From: Bradyrhizobium sp. ISRA464
GTDB taxonomy: Bacteria > Pseudomonadota > Alphaproteobacteria > Rhizobiales > Xanthobacteraceae
DNA length: 64,000 nucleotides
Direction of reading: 5' to 3'
Assembly (NCBI RefSeq): GCF_029910095.1
Contig: NZ_CP094526.1
Span: 4,340,001-4,404,000, forward strand
Part shown: piece by piece, positions 32,499-41,174 of the stretch
Layout: every line of letters begins with the position of its first letter
How positions within the stretch are numbered: position 1 is the stretch's first letter
Translations under genes and position numbers: made by a program
Notes under the pieces: model-generated
Database searches by the model: none
Told to the model about the DNA's origin: nothing
What the model saw: only the letters and a program-made list of their open reading frames with translations

Positions 32499-33665
32499 AT
32501 GGAAATCCACGCCACCCTGCCCGAAAAAGGACGTGACCTCCGGCTCGACCTGTTCCGGGGAATCGCGAACTGGGCGATCTATCTCGACCACATCCCCGAC
32601 AATGTCGTGAACTGGATCACGACGCGGAATTACGGGTTCAGCGACGCCGCTGACCTCTTCGTCTTCATCTCCGGCTACACAGCATCCTTCGTCTATGCCC
32701 GCATGATGCTGGAGCGGGGCTTCATCGTCGGCGCCACGCGGCTGACCAAGCGCGTCTGGCAACTTTATGTCGCCCACATCATCCTGTTCGTGATCTACAT
32801 CGCTTCGATCAGCTATCTCGCGCTGCGTTTCGGCGATTCCGAGATGATCAACGAGTTCAACGTCGCGGGCCTCGTCGACAACGCGACCGAGACGTTGCGG
32901 CAGGGCCTGTTCCTCAAGTTCAAGCCGGTTAACCTCGACGTGCTGCCGCTCTACATCGTGCTGATGGGGCTGTTCCCGCCGGTGCTGTGGTTCATGCTGC
33001 GGCAGCCGAACTGGACCATGCTGGCCTCGCTGGTGCTGTGGCTGGTGTCGCGGCATATGGGCTGGAACCTGCCGGCCTACCCGGCCGGGACCTGGTACTT
33101 CAATCCGTTCTGCTGGCAGGTGCTGTTCGTGTTCGGATCGTGGTGCGCGCTCGGCGGCGCGCGCCGGAACATGCACATCATCAACTCGCGCTACACGCTC
33201 TGGTTCTGCATCGCCTATCTGATCTTCGGGCTGATCATGACCATGGCCGGGCGATTCCCCGAGTTCGGCGCGATGTTCCCGGACTGGCTCTATTCGGCCT
33301 TCAACCCGAACGACAAAACCAACCTCGCGCCCTATCGCTTCCTGCACTTCGCGGTGATCGTGGTGCTGGTAATCCGCTTCATTCCGAAGGACTGGGAGGC
33401 GCTGGAGTGGAAGATGTTCGACCCGCTGATCGTGTGCGGCCAGCAATCTCTCGCGGTGTTCTGCGTCGGCGTGTTCCTGTCCTTCGTCGGCCATTTCGAG
33501 CTGTCGATGAGCTCGGGCTCGCTGTTCGCCCAGATCTTCGTCAGCATCTCCGGCATCGCGATCATGACGATCGTCGCCTATTACATCTCCTGGTCGAAGC
33601 GGCAGGACAAGCCGGTCAAGCCGCCGGCCCCCGCCAAGCCGCCGGCGCCAGCCAAGGCGGGTTGA
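32499..33665 (+). CDS. opgC: OpgC family membrane protein
   Basis: A 388-aa integral membrane protein with about ten helices and the OpgC pattern near the N-terminus: RDLRLDLFRGIANWAIYLDHIPDNVVNW and GFSDAADLFVFISGYTASFVYA. OpgC proteins add succinyl or similar groups to osmoregulated periplasmic glucans. The C-terminus is an odd proline/alanine/lysine repeat (KPPAPAKPPAPAKAG). The ATG at 32499 gives a normal N-terminus (MEIHATLPEKG); the frame before it is open but not family-like. The gene is monocistronic. Confidence 0.9.
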   Translation: MEIHATLPEKGRDLRLDLFRGIANWAIYLDHIPDNVVNWITTRNYGFSDAADLFVFISGYTASFVYARMMLERGFIVGATRLTKRVWQLYVAHIILFVIYIASISYLALRFGDSEMINEFNVAGLVDNATETLRQGLFLKFKPVNLDVLPLYIVLMGLFPPVLWFMLRQPNWTMLASLVLWLVSRHMGWNLPAYPAGTWYFNPFCWQVLFVFGSWCALGGARRNMHIINSRYTLWFCIAYLIFGLIMTMAGRFPEFGAMFPDWLYSAFNPNDKTNLAPYRFLHFAVIVVLVIRFIPKDWEALEWKMFDPLIVCGQQSLAVFCVGVFLSFVGHFELSMSSGSLFAQIFVSISGIAIMTIVAYYISWSKRQDKPVKPPAPAKPPAPAKAG

Positions 33666-33970
33666 CTGTCGTCGTCACTTGCCCGGCGGCCGCCCCTTGC
33701 CGCCCGGCTGGCCGCTCCGCCACCTGCCTTTTGACGAGAACGCGTCCCAGGTGGCGGTCCAGCTATATTCGACGGCTGGCGCACTGGCAGCCATCGATGT
33801 TCACCCGCGCAACAAATCGAGGCCATGTTGCACGGCGCGGAATTTGCCATGGACGCGGCTTCTTCGCCGCAGCTCCTGATCACGATCGCTGCGCGCTGGG
33901 CGCGGCATGGAGCCGCGCGCTTCTGGATAGCCCTCGCTCTCCGCCCTCGTGTGATGCGCGCGGAGCGTGA
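33666..33970. other. intergenic region between opgC and the carbamoyltransferase gene
   Basis: No firm gene in about 305 bases. A minus-strand frame of 39 codons (33675-33794) reads MAASAPAVEYSWTATWDAFS and ends GGKGRPPGK; it is protein-like in composition but I recognise no family and it has no clear ribosome site. It may be a small gene or a remnant. Confidence 0.3.
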
Positions 33971-35794
33971 TCAGCCGGCGCGTCCGCCCTCCGGCGGGGC
34001 CGTCGTCGCGACGATAGTTGTGACGTCGCCAAACGTCCTCATGACCGGCGCAACGACCTTGTGCATCTTGTTCTTCGAAATCAACGCATCGTGCAGCACG
34101 AGGTGATCGATGCCTGTGGTGAGGAAGCAGTTCACGGCGTCCTCAGGCGTCTCGATGATCGGCTCGCCCTTGACGTTGAAGGAGGTGTTGATCAGCACCG
34201 GCACGCCGGTCAGCGCCTCGAACTCCTTCAAGAGGCGGTAAAGCATCGGGTTGGTCGCCTCCCGCACACTCTGGACTCGCGCCGAGCCGTCGACGTGCAC
34301 GACCCCTGGAATCCTGTCGCGCCATTCCGGCCGCACCGGTTTTGCGATCAGCATGAAGGGCGAGTCTTCCTCTCCCTCGAAAACCTCCTTCATGCGCTCC
34401 GCGAGCACGATCGGCGCGAACGGACGAAACGCCTGCCGGTGCTTGACCCGGCTGTTGAGGATGTCCTTCATTTCGGCCCGGCGCGGATCGGCGAGCAGGC
34501 TGCGGTTGCCGAGCGCGCGCGGACCGAACTCCGACCGCCCCTGAAACCAGCCGATCACGCGCTGATCGGCGAGCAGCCTAGCGGTGTCGCGGCAGATGTT
34601 GTCGCTGCGCCTGGCATCGATCTGGACGCGGACCAGGAAGTTCTGCAGCGCCGCGGCCACCTCGTTGTCGCCGTAGGGCCTGCCGACATAGGCGTGGTCC
34701 ATCACGAAACAGCGCCGCTGCTTGAGGATCTCGAGCCAGCCATAATAGGCGCAGCCGATGGCGATGCCATCGTCGCCGGCGGCCGGCTGGATCCAGATGT
34801 TCTCGAAGCCCGCCTCTCGCGCGATGCGTCCGTTCGCCACGCAATTCAGCGCAACGCCACCGGCGATACAGAGGTTCTTGGCGCCCGTGGTCTCGCGCAG
34901 CCAGCGCGCACGCGCCAGCAGCACGTTCTCGGTATCATCCTGCACACGCCAGGCGATGTCCTCCCAGTGCCGCATCGCCGGGCTCTTCTCCCAGCTGCCG
35001 CTGTCGAGCACATAGGGCTGCTGGTTCTCGGCAGTCCAGAACGGCACTTTCAGCTTACCATCCGTCATCTCGAGCAAGTGGCCGACCTGCTCGCGGCGCC
35101 CGTAGGGCGCAAGCCCCATCAACTCGCCGCACTTGTTCCAGTCGCCGAACACATAGGTCGAGACACGACTGTAGAGCGCGCCGAGGCCCGGCATGTTGTA
35201 GAATTCGTCGCTCAGCAGGCCACGGGCCGGCTCCATGAAGACCTTCTTCAGGCATTCCAGCCTGACGTCGTCGAACCTGTAGTAGCTCTCGGATTCGCGC
35301 GCCAGCGGGCTGCCGCCATCGTCGGAAGGATAAGATTCCATCGCATCGGCGCGATAGCTGCCGACACCATCGACGATCATCACCGCACCATCCCGGAACG
35401 GCGACACCGCGAACGCGCTGTAAGCGTGCGCGAGGTGATGCGAGATCGACACCACCTTGTCGGATCCGGAGCGAAACAGCGGGTGCTTCATCGCCTCGTT
35501 CCGCTCGGCGATCGGCAGGAAACCCGACATATCCTGATGGACCAGCCGCTCTTCCATCTCCGGCACCGGCAGGATGTAGCTGTTGCGCACGACGAGATCG
35601 ACATCGTCGAGCGTGATGCCCTCGGCCCCGAGGCAATAGTCGATCACCTCCTTGTAGAACCCGGATGCATGCTTCTCCCGCGTGATCCGTTCCTTGGAGA
35701 TCGCGAATGCGATGGCGCCGTCGCGCAGCAAGCAGGCGCTCACATCATGGTCGTAGCTGTTGAGACCAAGGACGTAGGTGTGTTGTTTGGGCAT
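33971..35794 (-). CDS. carbamoyltransferase (NodU/CmcH family)
   Basis: A 607-aa O-carbamoyltransferase. The N-terminal YrdC/Kae1-like (ASKHA) domain shows VLGLNSYDHDVSACLLRDG, ISKERITREKHASGF and SHHLAHAYSAFAVSPF, with HHxxH-type metal residues, then GGVALNCVANGRI. The C-terminal domain shows GRSEFGPRALGNRSLLADPR and LINTSFNVKGEPIIETPEDA. The enzyme uses carbamoyl phosphate and ATP to carbamoylate a hydroxyl, as NodU does on Nod factors and CmcH/TobZ on antibiotics. There are no nod genes or biosynthetic genes next to it, so the acceptor is unknown. The ATG at 35794 is preferred over a GTG two codons upstream. Confidence 0.9.
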   Translation of the reverse strand: MPKQHTYVLGLNSYDHDVSACLLRDGAIAFAISKERITREKHASGFYKEVIDYCLGAEGITLDDVDLVVRNSYILPVPEMEERLVHQDMSGFLPIAERNEAMKHPLFRSGSDKVVSISHHLAHAYSAFAVSPFRDGAVMIVDGVGSYRADAMESYPSDDGGSPLARESESYYRFDDVRLECLKKVFMEPARGLLSDEFYNMPGLGALYSRVSTYVFGDWNKCGELMGLAPYGRREQVGHLLEMTDGKLKVPFWTAENQQPYVLDSGSWEKSPAMRHWEDIAWRVQDDTENVLLARARWLRETTGAKNLCIAGGVALNCVANGRIAREAGFENIWIQPAAGDDGIAIGCAYYGWLEILKQRRCFVMDHAYVGRPYGDNEVAAALQNFLVRVQIDARRSDNICRDTARLLADQRVIGWFQGRSEFGPRALGNRSLLADPRRAEMKDILNSRVKHRQAFRPFAPIVLAERMKEVFEGEEDSPFMLIAKPVRPEWRDRIPGVVHVDGSARVQSVREATNPMLYRLLKEFEALTGVPVLINTSFNVKGEPIIETPEDAVNCFLTTGIDHLVLHDALISKNKMHKVVAPVMRTFGDVTTIVATTAPPEGGRAG

Positions 35795-36148
35795 GGACAC
35801 TCTTCGGAGGGCGGCTCGCGATGTTCACAGATTACGATCGTGTCGACTTCAAGTTCTCGGCGCGGATTCCTTGTCTCCAATTCTGCGGCGCACAAATCCA
35901 ATCGATGCAGATCAAGATGAACAGAATGAACGGCAGATGAACGACATGATGAACGCAGCAACATGATCATCCATCGCAAACAGCACTGTAACTTGACCCG
36001 ACCTGTTCGTCTCAATAGGCTCACAAAGCTCGTAAGAACGTTAGTGAAGATATTGTCTTAGCGCATCCGAACCGATGTCGGTGTCGCGCGTCTAAGCAAG
36101 ACAGCCAGCATCGGTGCTGATGTCTGGAAGTGATCCGGAGATTCTCGA
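35795..36148. other. intergenic region upstream of two divergent genes
   Basis: About 350 AT-richer bases between the carbamoyltransferase gene and the Gly/Tyr-rich peptide gene. It holds their promoters. I see no gene and no strong repeat. Confidence 0.5.
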
Positions 36149-36421
36149 ATGACGAAACGCTACAATGTCCTGACGCGCTGCCTTGCGGCGGTCGCTTTGC
36201 TGTTCGTCTATGTCGCGAGTTCGTCCGCCATTCTGTTGGGTGCGACGACCACGCCGGCACAGGCGCAATGGCGCGGACGCGGTTGGGGCTATCGCGGCGG
36301 CTGGGGTTATCGCGGCGGCTGGTATCGCGGCCGTGGCTACTATCCCCGCGGGTACGGTTTCTACCGGCCCGGTCCCCGTTGCTGGTGGACCCCGCGCGGC
36401 GTTCGCGTTTGCCGGTGGTAA
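36149..36421 (+). CDS. small secreted Gly/Tyr/Arg-rich protein
   Basis: A 90-aa exported protein: a signal peptide (LTRCLAAVALLFVYVASSSA ... AQAQ) and a mature part of about 50 residues dominated by Gly, Arg, Tyr and Trp in imperfect repeats (RGWGYRGGW, GYRGGWYRGRGYYPRG), ending CWWTPRGVRVCRW. The two cysteines near the end could form a disulfide. Such short basic peptides are frequent in rhizobia; function unknown. GGAG precedes the ATG. It ends in a strong terminator. Confidence 0.75.
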   Translation: MTKRYNVLTRCLAAVALLFVYVASSSAILLGATTTPAQAQWRGRGWGYRGGWGYRGGWYRGRGYYPRGYGFYRPGPRCWWTPRGVRVCRW

Positions 36422-36459
36422 CAACCTCCGGTCCCGCGCAAACGAACCCACAACACGAC

Positions 36460-36494
36460 ATCAGGTGCGCCGGTTCCGGCGCACCTGATTTTTT
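36460..36494 (+). terminator. Rho-independent terminator
   Basis: A perfect 14-bp stem, atcaggtgcgccgg (36460-36473) with ccggcgcacctgat (36476-36489), is followed by six T. It lies 40 bases after the stop of the Gly/Tyr-rich protein gene. Confidence 0.9.
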
Positions 36495-36747
36495 GTGCCA
36501 GGAGATTTCCGCTGCCGGGCAAGAAAGAGCCCCGGATGGACACCGGGGCTCCAGTCCACGGGAGAGAACTGCGGAAGCGATGAAATCGACGACGAACTGC
36601 CTGCTCCGTCATCGAATGCGCTTACGACCACTGCGTGTATTAAAGCCGCATCTAGCTGTCTAAAGCTGTAGCCCTGAGGCAACAATCGGCTGGAATGATC
36701 GGCGCGCCAGGGTTCCGCGGGGACAATGCGACTGGAACCGAGCGAGC
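36495..36747. other. spacer with a second hairpin
   Basis: gagccccgg (36527-36535) and ccggggctc (36543-36551) form a 9-bp hairpin that, read on the minus strand, is followed by tttctt, so it may end the cyclase transcript. Nothing else is recognisable. Confidence 0.45.
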
Positions 36748-37524
36748 CTAGCCATCGAGGATCGCAACCGCCCTCGTCCATCCCGCCGACGCGCGCTCGA
36801 TCTTCACAGGGAAGCACGACACCATGAATCCGGTGGACGGAAGCTGCTCGAGATTGTGCAGCTTCTCGATGTGACAGTAGCCGATGTGCCGCCCAGCCTT
36901 GTGACCTTCCCAGATCAGACTGGCGTCCTTCGTCTCGGCGTATTTCTTCGCGGTGTAAACGAACGGCGCATCCCAGCTCCAGCCGTCGATGCCGGTCAGC
37001 CGCACACCCCGCTCGAGCAGATACATCGTCGCCTCGTAGCCCATGCCGCAGCCCGAATTGACGTAGTCGGGGCGACCGTATTTGGCGCCGGCACTGGTGT
37101 TGACGACGACGATCTCCAGCGGCGACAGCGTGTGGCCGATGCGCTTGAGCTCGGTCTCAACATCCTTCGCGGTCGCGACGTAACCATCCGGCAGGTGCCG
37201 GAAGTCGAGCTTCACGCCCGGCTGGAAGCACCATTCCAGCGGCACCTCATCGATGGTCCAGGACCGCTCGCCGCGGTTCATGGTCGGATGGAAATGCCAG
37301 GGTGCATCGAGATGCGTGCCGTTGTGGGTGGAGAGCGAGACCTGCTCAACGGCCCAGCCCTGCCCGTCCGGCAGATCCTCGGCCTTCAATCCCTCGAAGA
37401 ACTGCAACATGCGGGGCAGGCCCTGCTGGTGGTCGATGTATTGAATAGTCGGGTGGTTACCGGGCGGATCGGCCGGAACGTCATTCTGCAGGGGAACGGA
37501 GATATCGATCAGTGTGCGCGCCAT
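36748..37524 (-). CDS. cyclase family protein (kynurenine formamidase-like)
   Basis: A 258-aa metal-dependent hydrolase of the Cyclase/KynB family. The hallmark HxGTHxDxPxH motif is present as THNGTHLDAPWHFHP; other family segments are LIDISVPLQNDVPADPPGN and GIDGWSWDAPFVYT. Members hydrolyse N-formylkynurenine or related cyclic or amide substrates; this one lies in a branch of unclear substrate. The ATG at 37524 has GAGGA upstream; the open frame continuing to 37950 is spurious. The gene is monocistronic. Confidence 0.85.
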   Translation of the reverse strand: MARTLIDISVPLQNDVPADPPGNHPTIQYIDHQQGLPRMLQFFEGLKAEDLPDGQGWAVEQVSLSTHNGTHLDAPWHFHPTMNRGERSWTIDEVPLEWCFQPGVKLDFRHLPDGYVATAKDVETELKRIGHTLSPLEIVVVNTSAGAKYGRPDYVNSGCGMGYEATMYLLERGVRLTGIDGWSWDAPFVYTAKKYAETKDASLIWEGHKAGRHIGYCHIEKLHNLEQLPSTGFMVSCFPVKIERASAGWTRAVAILDG

Positions 37525-37964
37525 GGCGGTCCTCGCTGATTGTTCTCGTCGGGCCGCTCTACCCTGCCAGCCCGTTCGCGCGATCGGCAAGCCACATCCG
37601 CTCGACCCGGATAACGCGCGCCGCAGGTCAGCGTGCAAGCCAAGCCGCTGCGAACGCCGCTGCCTGCCCTTGAACCTTCGGGGCGGCAGGCACGACTGAT
37701 GAGTGCTGGGGATTTGAGGGCCCAGTCTTTCGTGCGGCGCCCGCCTGGACGAACATACTACGTCCAGGCGGCGCTGATGCATTCCACGATGCAATCTCTG
37801 GCTTATGATCATGCCGGCTGTGCTGGCCCTTCGGTCCCGATTGCCGCCGGCCGAAGTCCTGCCCCGCCGAGCGAGGTTCTCCTCGAGGGCTGGCAGCAAC
37901 TCTGCACGGGGGCACCCCTGGCCGCTCCGGGAGGGTCCGGGCGATCGCAATGAGATAGGGTGAA
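37525..37964. other. intergenic region with strong inverted repeats
   Basis: About 440 bases without a gene. It holds a 38-base hairpin (37737-37774) whose core arms cgcctggacg and cgtccaggcg are perfect inverses around a nine-base loop, and a second inverted pair gcctgcc/ggcaggc near 37665-37690. These could be repeat elements or an uncharacterised structured RNA. Confidence 0.5.
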
Positions 37965-38041
37965 TGGTCGGGGCAGCTGGATTCGAACCAACGACCTGCA
38001 GTACCCAAAACTGCCGCGCTACCAGGCTGCGCTATACCCCG
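37965..38041 (-). tRNA. tRNA-Pro (anticodon TGG)
   Basis: A 77-base cloverleaf on the minus strand. The acceptor cggggta pairs with tgccccg with one wobble. The anticodon stem gcagt/actgc encloses loop tttgggt with anticodon TGG. The T loop is ggttcgaatcc, and CCA is encoded at the 3' end (37965-37967). Confidence 0.96.
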
Positions 38042-38106
38042 ACATTTCCGAGAGACCTGTCGATACACGCATAAGTCGGCGCCAGCAAGGCACCGCGTCG
38101 GGTCTT

Positions 38107-38586
38107 TCAGCGGCCGTTGAACAGGGGATGCGCCACCCGGTCGCCCGGCTGGATGCCGTACTTCTGCGCGGTCCCCGCGATCACCTCCAGGACGCCCTTC
38201 GCGAGCCCCCGCGACGGAATGATCTTCGTCGACAGCGGCTCGGTGTTCTCGGCGATCCGCAGGATGCGGCCATCGGCGCGAATGAAGATCATGTCAAGCG
38301 GGATATAGGTGTTCTTCATCCACATCGACACCTCCTGCTCCGGCGAGAAGTCGAACAGCATGCCTTTGCCGTCGGCCAGCTCCTTCCGGTACATCAGGCC
38401 GGTTTCCTTCTCCCGCTCCGTGGTCGCCAGTTCGACCGAGAAGACGTGAACACCCGACTTGGTGACGATCTCAAGCGGCTCGAAAGTTGCGGCCTGTGCC
38501 CTCGGGCCAGCCAGCGCGCCGAACAGGATGACGAGTGCGGCCACTAGCAAAGGGCGCAGCCGCCCGGCAAACGAAGCAAAATTCAT
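38107..38586 (-). CDS. DUF192 family secreted protein
   Basis: A 159-aa exported protein. Signal peptide about residues 1-32 (RPLLVAALVILFGALAGPRAQA), then the DUF192 domain: FSVELATTEREKETGLMYRKEL, MLFDFSPEQEVSMWMKNTYIPLDMIFI, ENTEPLSTKIIPSRGLAKGVLEVIAGTA. It is a small periplasmic fold of unknown function found across Proteobacteria. It lies between tRNA-Pro and a double cold-shock gene on the same strand. Confidence 0.9.
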   Translation of the reverse strand: MNFASFAGRLRPLLVAALVILFGALAGPRAQAATFEPLEIVTKSGVHVFSVELATTEREKETGLMYRKELADGKGMLFDFSPEQEVSMWMKNTYIPLDMIFIRADGRILRIAENTEPLSTKIIPSRGLAKGVLEVIAGTAQKYGIQPGDRVAHPLFNGR

Positions 38587-38716
38587 CGATAAATACTCAC
38601 GTCGGGGAGGTTGTCCGGGCGGACCCTAACCCGACGATCGCGGCAAATGCCAGAGCCTTGGGGGCAGCCCGGCGGCTCACGTTTCCGTCAGGCGCTCTCG
38701 CGGAGTGGCGTTAAGG

Positions 38717-39382
38717 CTAGTGCGACGACAGCGCAGACGGGCCGCTCTCGGGATGGATCTCGGCGGCCATCATGCCCTTGGAGCCGGGCCCGAACCGCAC
38801 CAGCACATACTGGCCGGGGCGGAGCTCGGTCATGCCGAAGCGACGCAGCGTTTCCATGTGGACGAAGATATCCGGCGTCCCTTCCCCGCAGGTCAGGAAG
38901 CCGAAGCCGCGCAGCCGGTTGAACCACTTGACCTGCGCGCGTTCGAGCCCGCTGGTCGGCGTGACGGTCACGTGCGTCCGCGGCGGCAGCATCTGCGCCG
39001 GATGGATCGCGGTCGACTCATCCATGGAGACGATGCGGAAGGCCTGATAGCCCTTCGCGCGCTGCACGCATTCGACAACGAGGCGCGCCCCTTCATAGGC
39101 GGTCTGATAGCCGTCGCGCCGCAGCACCGTCACGTGCAGCAGGACGTCGGGCCAGCCATTGTCGGGAACGATGAAGCCGTAGCCCTTCGAGGCGTCGAAC
39201 CATTTGATGACGCCGGAGATTTCGACGAGGTTGGCGGCAGCGTCGCCAAGACCGGAGAATGCATCGATCGCCGGATCGCGCGGCGCGCCGCTTGCGTACT
39301 CGCCTGATCCAAGTCTGTTCTGCCCGCTTCCGCTCACCGGCGGTCCGCCGAGCTTCTTGGACTCAAATCCGTCCGACCCCAT
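38717..39382 (-). CDS. double cold-shock domain protein
   Basis: A 221-aa protein with two cold-shock domains. CSD1 (about residues 55-120) has EISGVIKWFDASKGYGFIVP with RNP1 KGYGFI and RNP2 VLLHV; CSD2 (about 145-210) has AQVKWFNRLRGFGFLTCGEG and DIFVHME. The Gly/Ser-rich N-terminal 50 residues are probably disordered. Two-domain CSPs of this kind are standard in alphaproteobacteria and bind single-stranded RNA or DNA. The ATG at 39382 is used; an in-frame GTG lies 15 bases upstream. Confidence 0.9.
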   Translation of the reverse strand: MGSDGFESKKLGGPPVSGSGQNRLGSGEYASGAPRDPAIDAFSGLGDAAANLVEISGVIKWFDASKGYGFIVPDNGWPDVLLHVTVLRRDGYQTAYEGARLVVECVQRAKGYQAFRIVSMDESTAIHPAQMLPPRTHVTVTPTSGLERAQVKWFNRLRGFGFLTCGEGTPDIFVHMETLRRFGMTELRPGQYVLVRFGPGSKGMMAAEIHPESGPSALSSH

Positions 39383-39582
39383 GACCCCGGACCCCACACA
39401 TCAATTGCAATTTGCCGTCGTTACGGCGACGCCTGAACACGCGGCTATCCATGACCAACTCACGAGAGCGCTGCGCGAATCTCTCGAATCAAAAGATAAC
39501 ACTCCCGCCTGCCGCGCATAGCTAAAAAACCAATTTGCCGGGAACTATGAACAGGCTTGCACAGCCACGAATCAAATGGCCA

Positions 39583-40344
39583 TCAGTTGCCCACGAACGG
39601 ACCGAGCGTCTCGCCGATGTCGTGGCGGATCACGAGATCGGCAATGTCGTCCTGATCGGTCGGCTCATTGTTGATGATCACGAGCCTCGCGCCGCAGTTC
39701 TTCGCCATCATCGGAAAGCCCGCGGCCGGCCACACCACGAGTGATGATCCGACCGCGAGAAACAGATCACAATGCTGGGAGAGTTCCGTCGCGCGGAGCA
39801 TCGCGTCCTCGGGCATTGCCTGTCCGAACGAAATCGTCGCGGTCTTGACGGGATCGCCGCAGTCCGCGCAGTCGGGTGCGCTGCCGGTCGTGTCGAAGAG
39901 CTGTTTCACCCACGGGAGATCGTAGGCCTTGCTGCAGCCAATGCAGCGAGCGTAGGTCGTGTTGCCGTGCAACTCGATGACGTCGTCGGCCTTGAAGCCC
40001 GACGCCTGATGCAGATTGTCGATGTTCTGGGTGATGACGCCAGGAACCTTTCCAGCCCGATAGAGCGAAGCAAGTGCCCGATGCCCTCGGCCGGGCCTGG
40101 CTGCCGCAAAGGTCGGTTCCATCGCAAAACGGCGCCGCCAGGATTCATCGCGAGCGTCCCGGCTCGCAACGAATTCGTCGAACGGGATCGGCCGGTTGCG
40201 GGTCCAGATCCCGCCCGGCGAACGGAAATCGGGAATGCCGCACTCGGTGGAGATGCCGGCGCCGGTAAACGGAACGATGGTGGATGCCTCGGCAATCATG
40301 TTGCCGAGTTGCTCGACGCCGCTCCGCAGGTCCTTTGCAATCAC
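39583..40344 (-). CDS. cobB: Sir2-family NAD-dependent protein deacylase
   Basis: A 253-aa sirtuin. NAD-binding GAGISTECGIPDFRSPGG, TQNIDNLH, the catalytic His in ELHGNTTYARC, two zinc-binding pairs (CIGC and CADC), VGSSLVVWPAAG and the C-terminal DIADLVIRHDIGETL are all present, so the enzyme should be active. It removes acyl groups from lysines, coupling protein acetylation state to NAD. Monocistronic; the gene symbol is by family analogy. Confidence 0.92.
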   Translation of the reverse strand: MIAKDLRSGVEQLGNMIAEASTIVPFTGAGISTECGIPDFRSPGGIWTRNRPIPFDEFVASRDARDESWRRRFAMEPTFAAARPGRGHRALASLYRAGKVPGVITQNIDNLHQASGFKADDVIELHGNTTYARCIGCSKAYDLPWVKQLFDTTGSAPDCADCGDPVKTATISFGQAMPEDAMLRATELSQHCDLFLAVGSSLVVWPAAGFPMMAKNCGARLVIINNEPTDQDDIADLVIRHDIGETLGPFVGN

Positions 40345-40421
40345 GCGAAATGATCCGGTTTGTCACTCCACTATAGCACGGTCCGATCGGTTGCGAGATC
40401 GGCACGCGATGGAGTCCTCGC

Positions 40422-40658
40422 TCAAGCGGCCTTGGCCGCCTGCTCCTTCGGAGCGCTCTCCTCCTCCCTCTTCCTGATTTTGGCAACGGGGGCCGCCGGC
40501 GCCTTCTTCACCGGCTTCGCATATTGCGAGAGCCGCGAAAGCTCGGCTTCGAGCTCGGCCTGCTGTGCGGCAACCTTTTCGTACAGCTTTTCGGTGGCGT
40601 GATCGCGCAGGCTTGCGAGTTCTTCGATGCTCAGTGCGTCCAGATCGATCTTTGTCAT
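40422..40658 (-). CDS. short H-NS-like oligomerisation-domain protein
   Basis: A 78-aa protein, MTKIDLDALSIEELASLRDH..., whose first 45 residues follow the N-terminal helices of rhizobial H-NS-family proteins (IDLxxxSxxEL, then a heptad-rich segment). The C-terminal part is only a basic Ala/Lys/Pro/Glu-rich tail (KPVKKAPAAPVAKIRKREEE), with no W-x-G-x-G-R-x-P-x-W DNA-binding motif. It may be a stand-alone oligomerisation domain, comparable in principle to H-NST antagonists; this is inference. No DNA-binding remainder is found downstream in any frame. Confidence 0.55.
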   Translation of the reverse strand: MTKIDLDALSIEELASLRDHATEKLYEKVAAQQAELEAELSRLSQYAKPVKKAPAAPVAKIRKREEESAPKEQAAKAA

Positions 40659-40830
40659 TGCGGCCTCCCGTTTTCCTTTTGGCTAACGGGAAGCCCGGCG
40701 AGCGACATGGCGGCGTGCGCCTTATCCACCGCCATCGGTTGATCATAATCCTGCACCGCCCGCTCCGCACTCACGCCAAGATCGCCCATGCCTATGCGCC
40801 TCGGGGGCGGCACCACGGAGAGGATGGGCA

Positions 40831-40992
40831 ATGACCGAGAAGGAAGACGCGATCGCGCGTGAGCGCGAGGAGATTGCCGCACGCGTTGCCAGCTTCCGGG
40901 CGACGCAGCAGAAGTTCGAGCGCGATCGTCAGGAATACTACGCCAACACGCTGGGCAATGTCTGGAGCGGGTTTCAACGCGAGACGGCGTGA
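40831..40992 (+). CDS. small hypothetical helical protein (53 aa)
   Basis: A 53-aa highly charged protein: MTEKEDAIAREREEIAARVA, then SFRATQQKFERDRQEYYANT. It is preceded by ggagaggatgggca, a good ribosome site. It recurs in Bradyrhizobium as I recall. Predicted to be nearly all helix; function unknown. Confidence 0.6.
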   Translation: MTEKEDAIAREREEIAARVASFRATQQKFERDRQEYYANTLGNVWSGFQRETA

Positions 40993-41138
40993 TATCGTGC
41001 GACGTCACGCAATATCCAAGTCGTGTGCCGCTGCGTCCTCTCGCGACATGGACGCATCCTAAGTGCGCAGATCACGCTGACAAGAGACGCCGAAACGCGA
41101 TGTCGCATCCCGGCGGATTGCGCGCCGATGCGGAGCTG

Positions 41139-41169
41139 AAAAAGCCCGGAGCGATCTGCTCCGGGCTTT
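41139..41169 (-). terminator. Rho-independent terminator for the Tyr-rich protein gene
   Basis: Arms aaagcccggagc (41141-41152) and gctccgggcttt (41158-41169) are perfect inverses with loop gatct. Read on the minus strand the stem ends in five T (complement of 41139-41143). It lies just after the stop of the gene at 41175. Confidence 0.85.
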
Positions 41170-41174
41170 GGCCG

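Noticed and set aside
39381-39521. 46-codon plus-strand frame starting opposite the cold-shock gene start (MTPDPTHQLQFAVVTA...)
   Set aside because: The composition is plausible but there is no Shine-Dalgarno and its ATG overlaps the start codon of the double cold-shock gene. Too weak to list.
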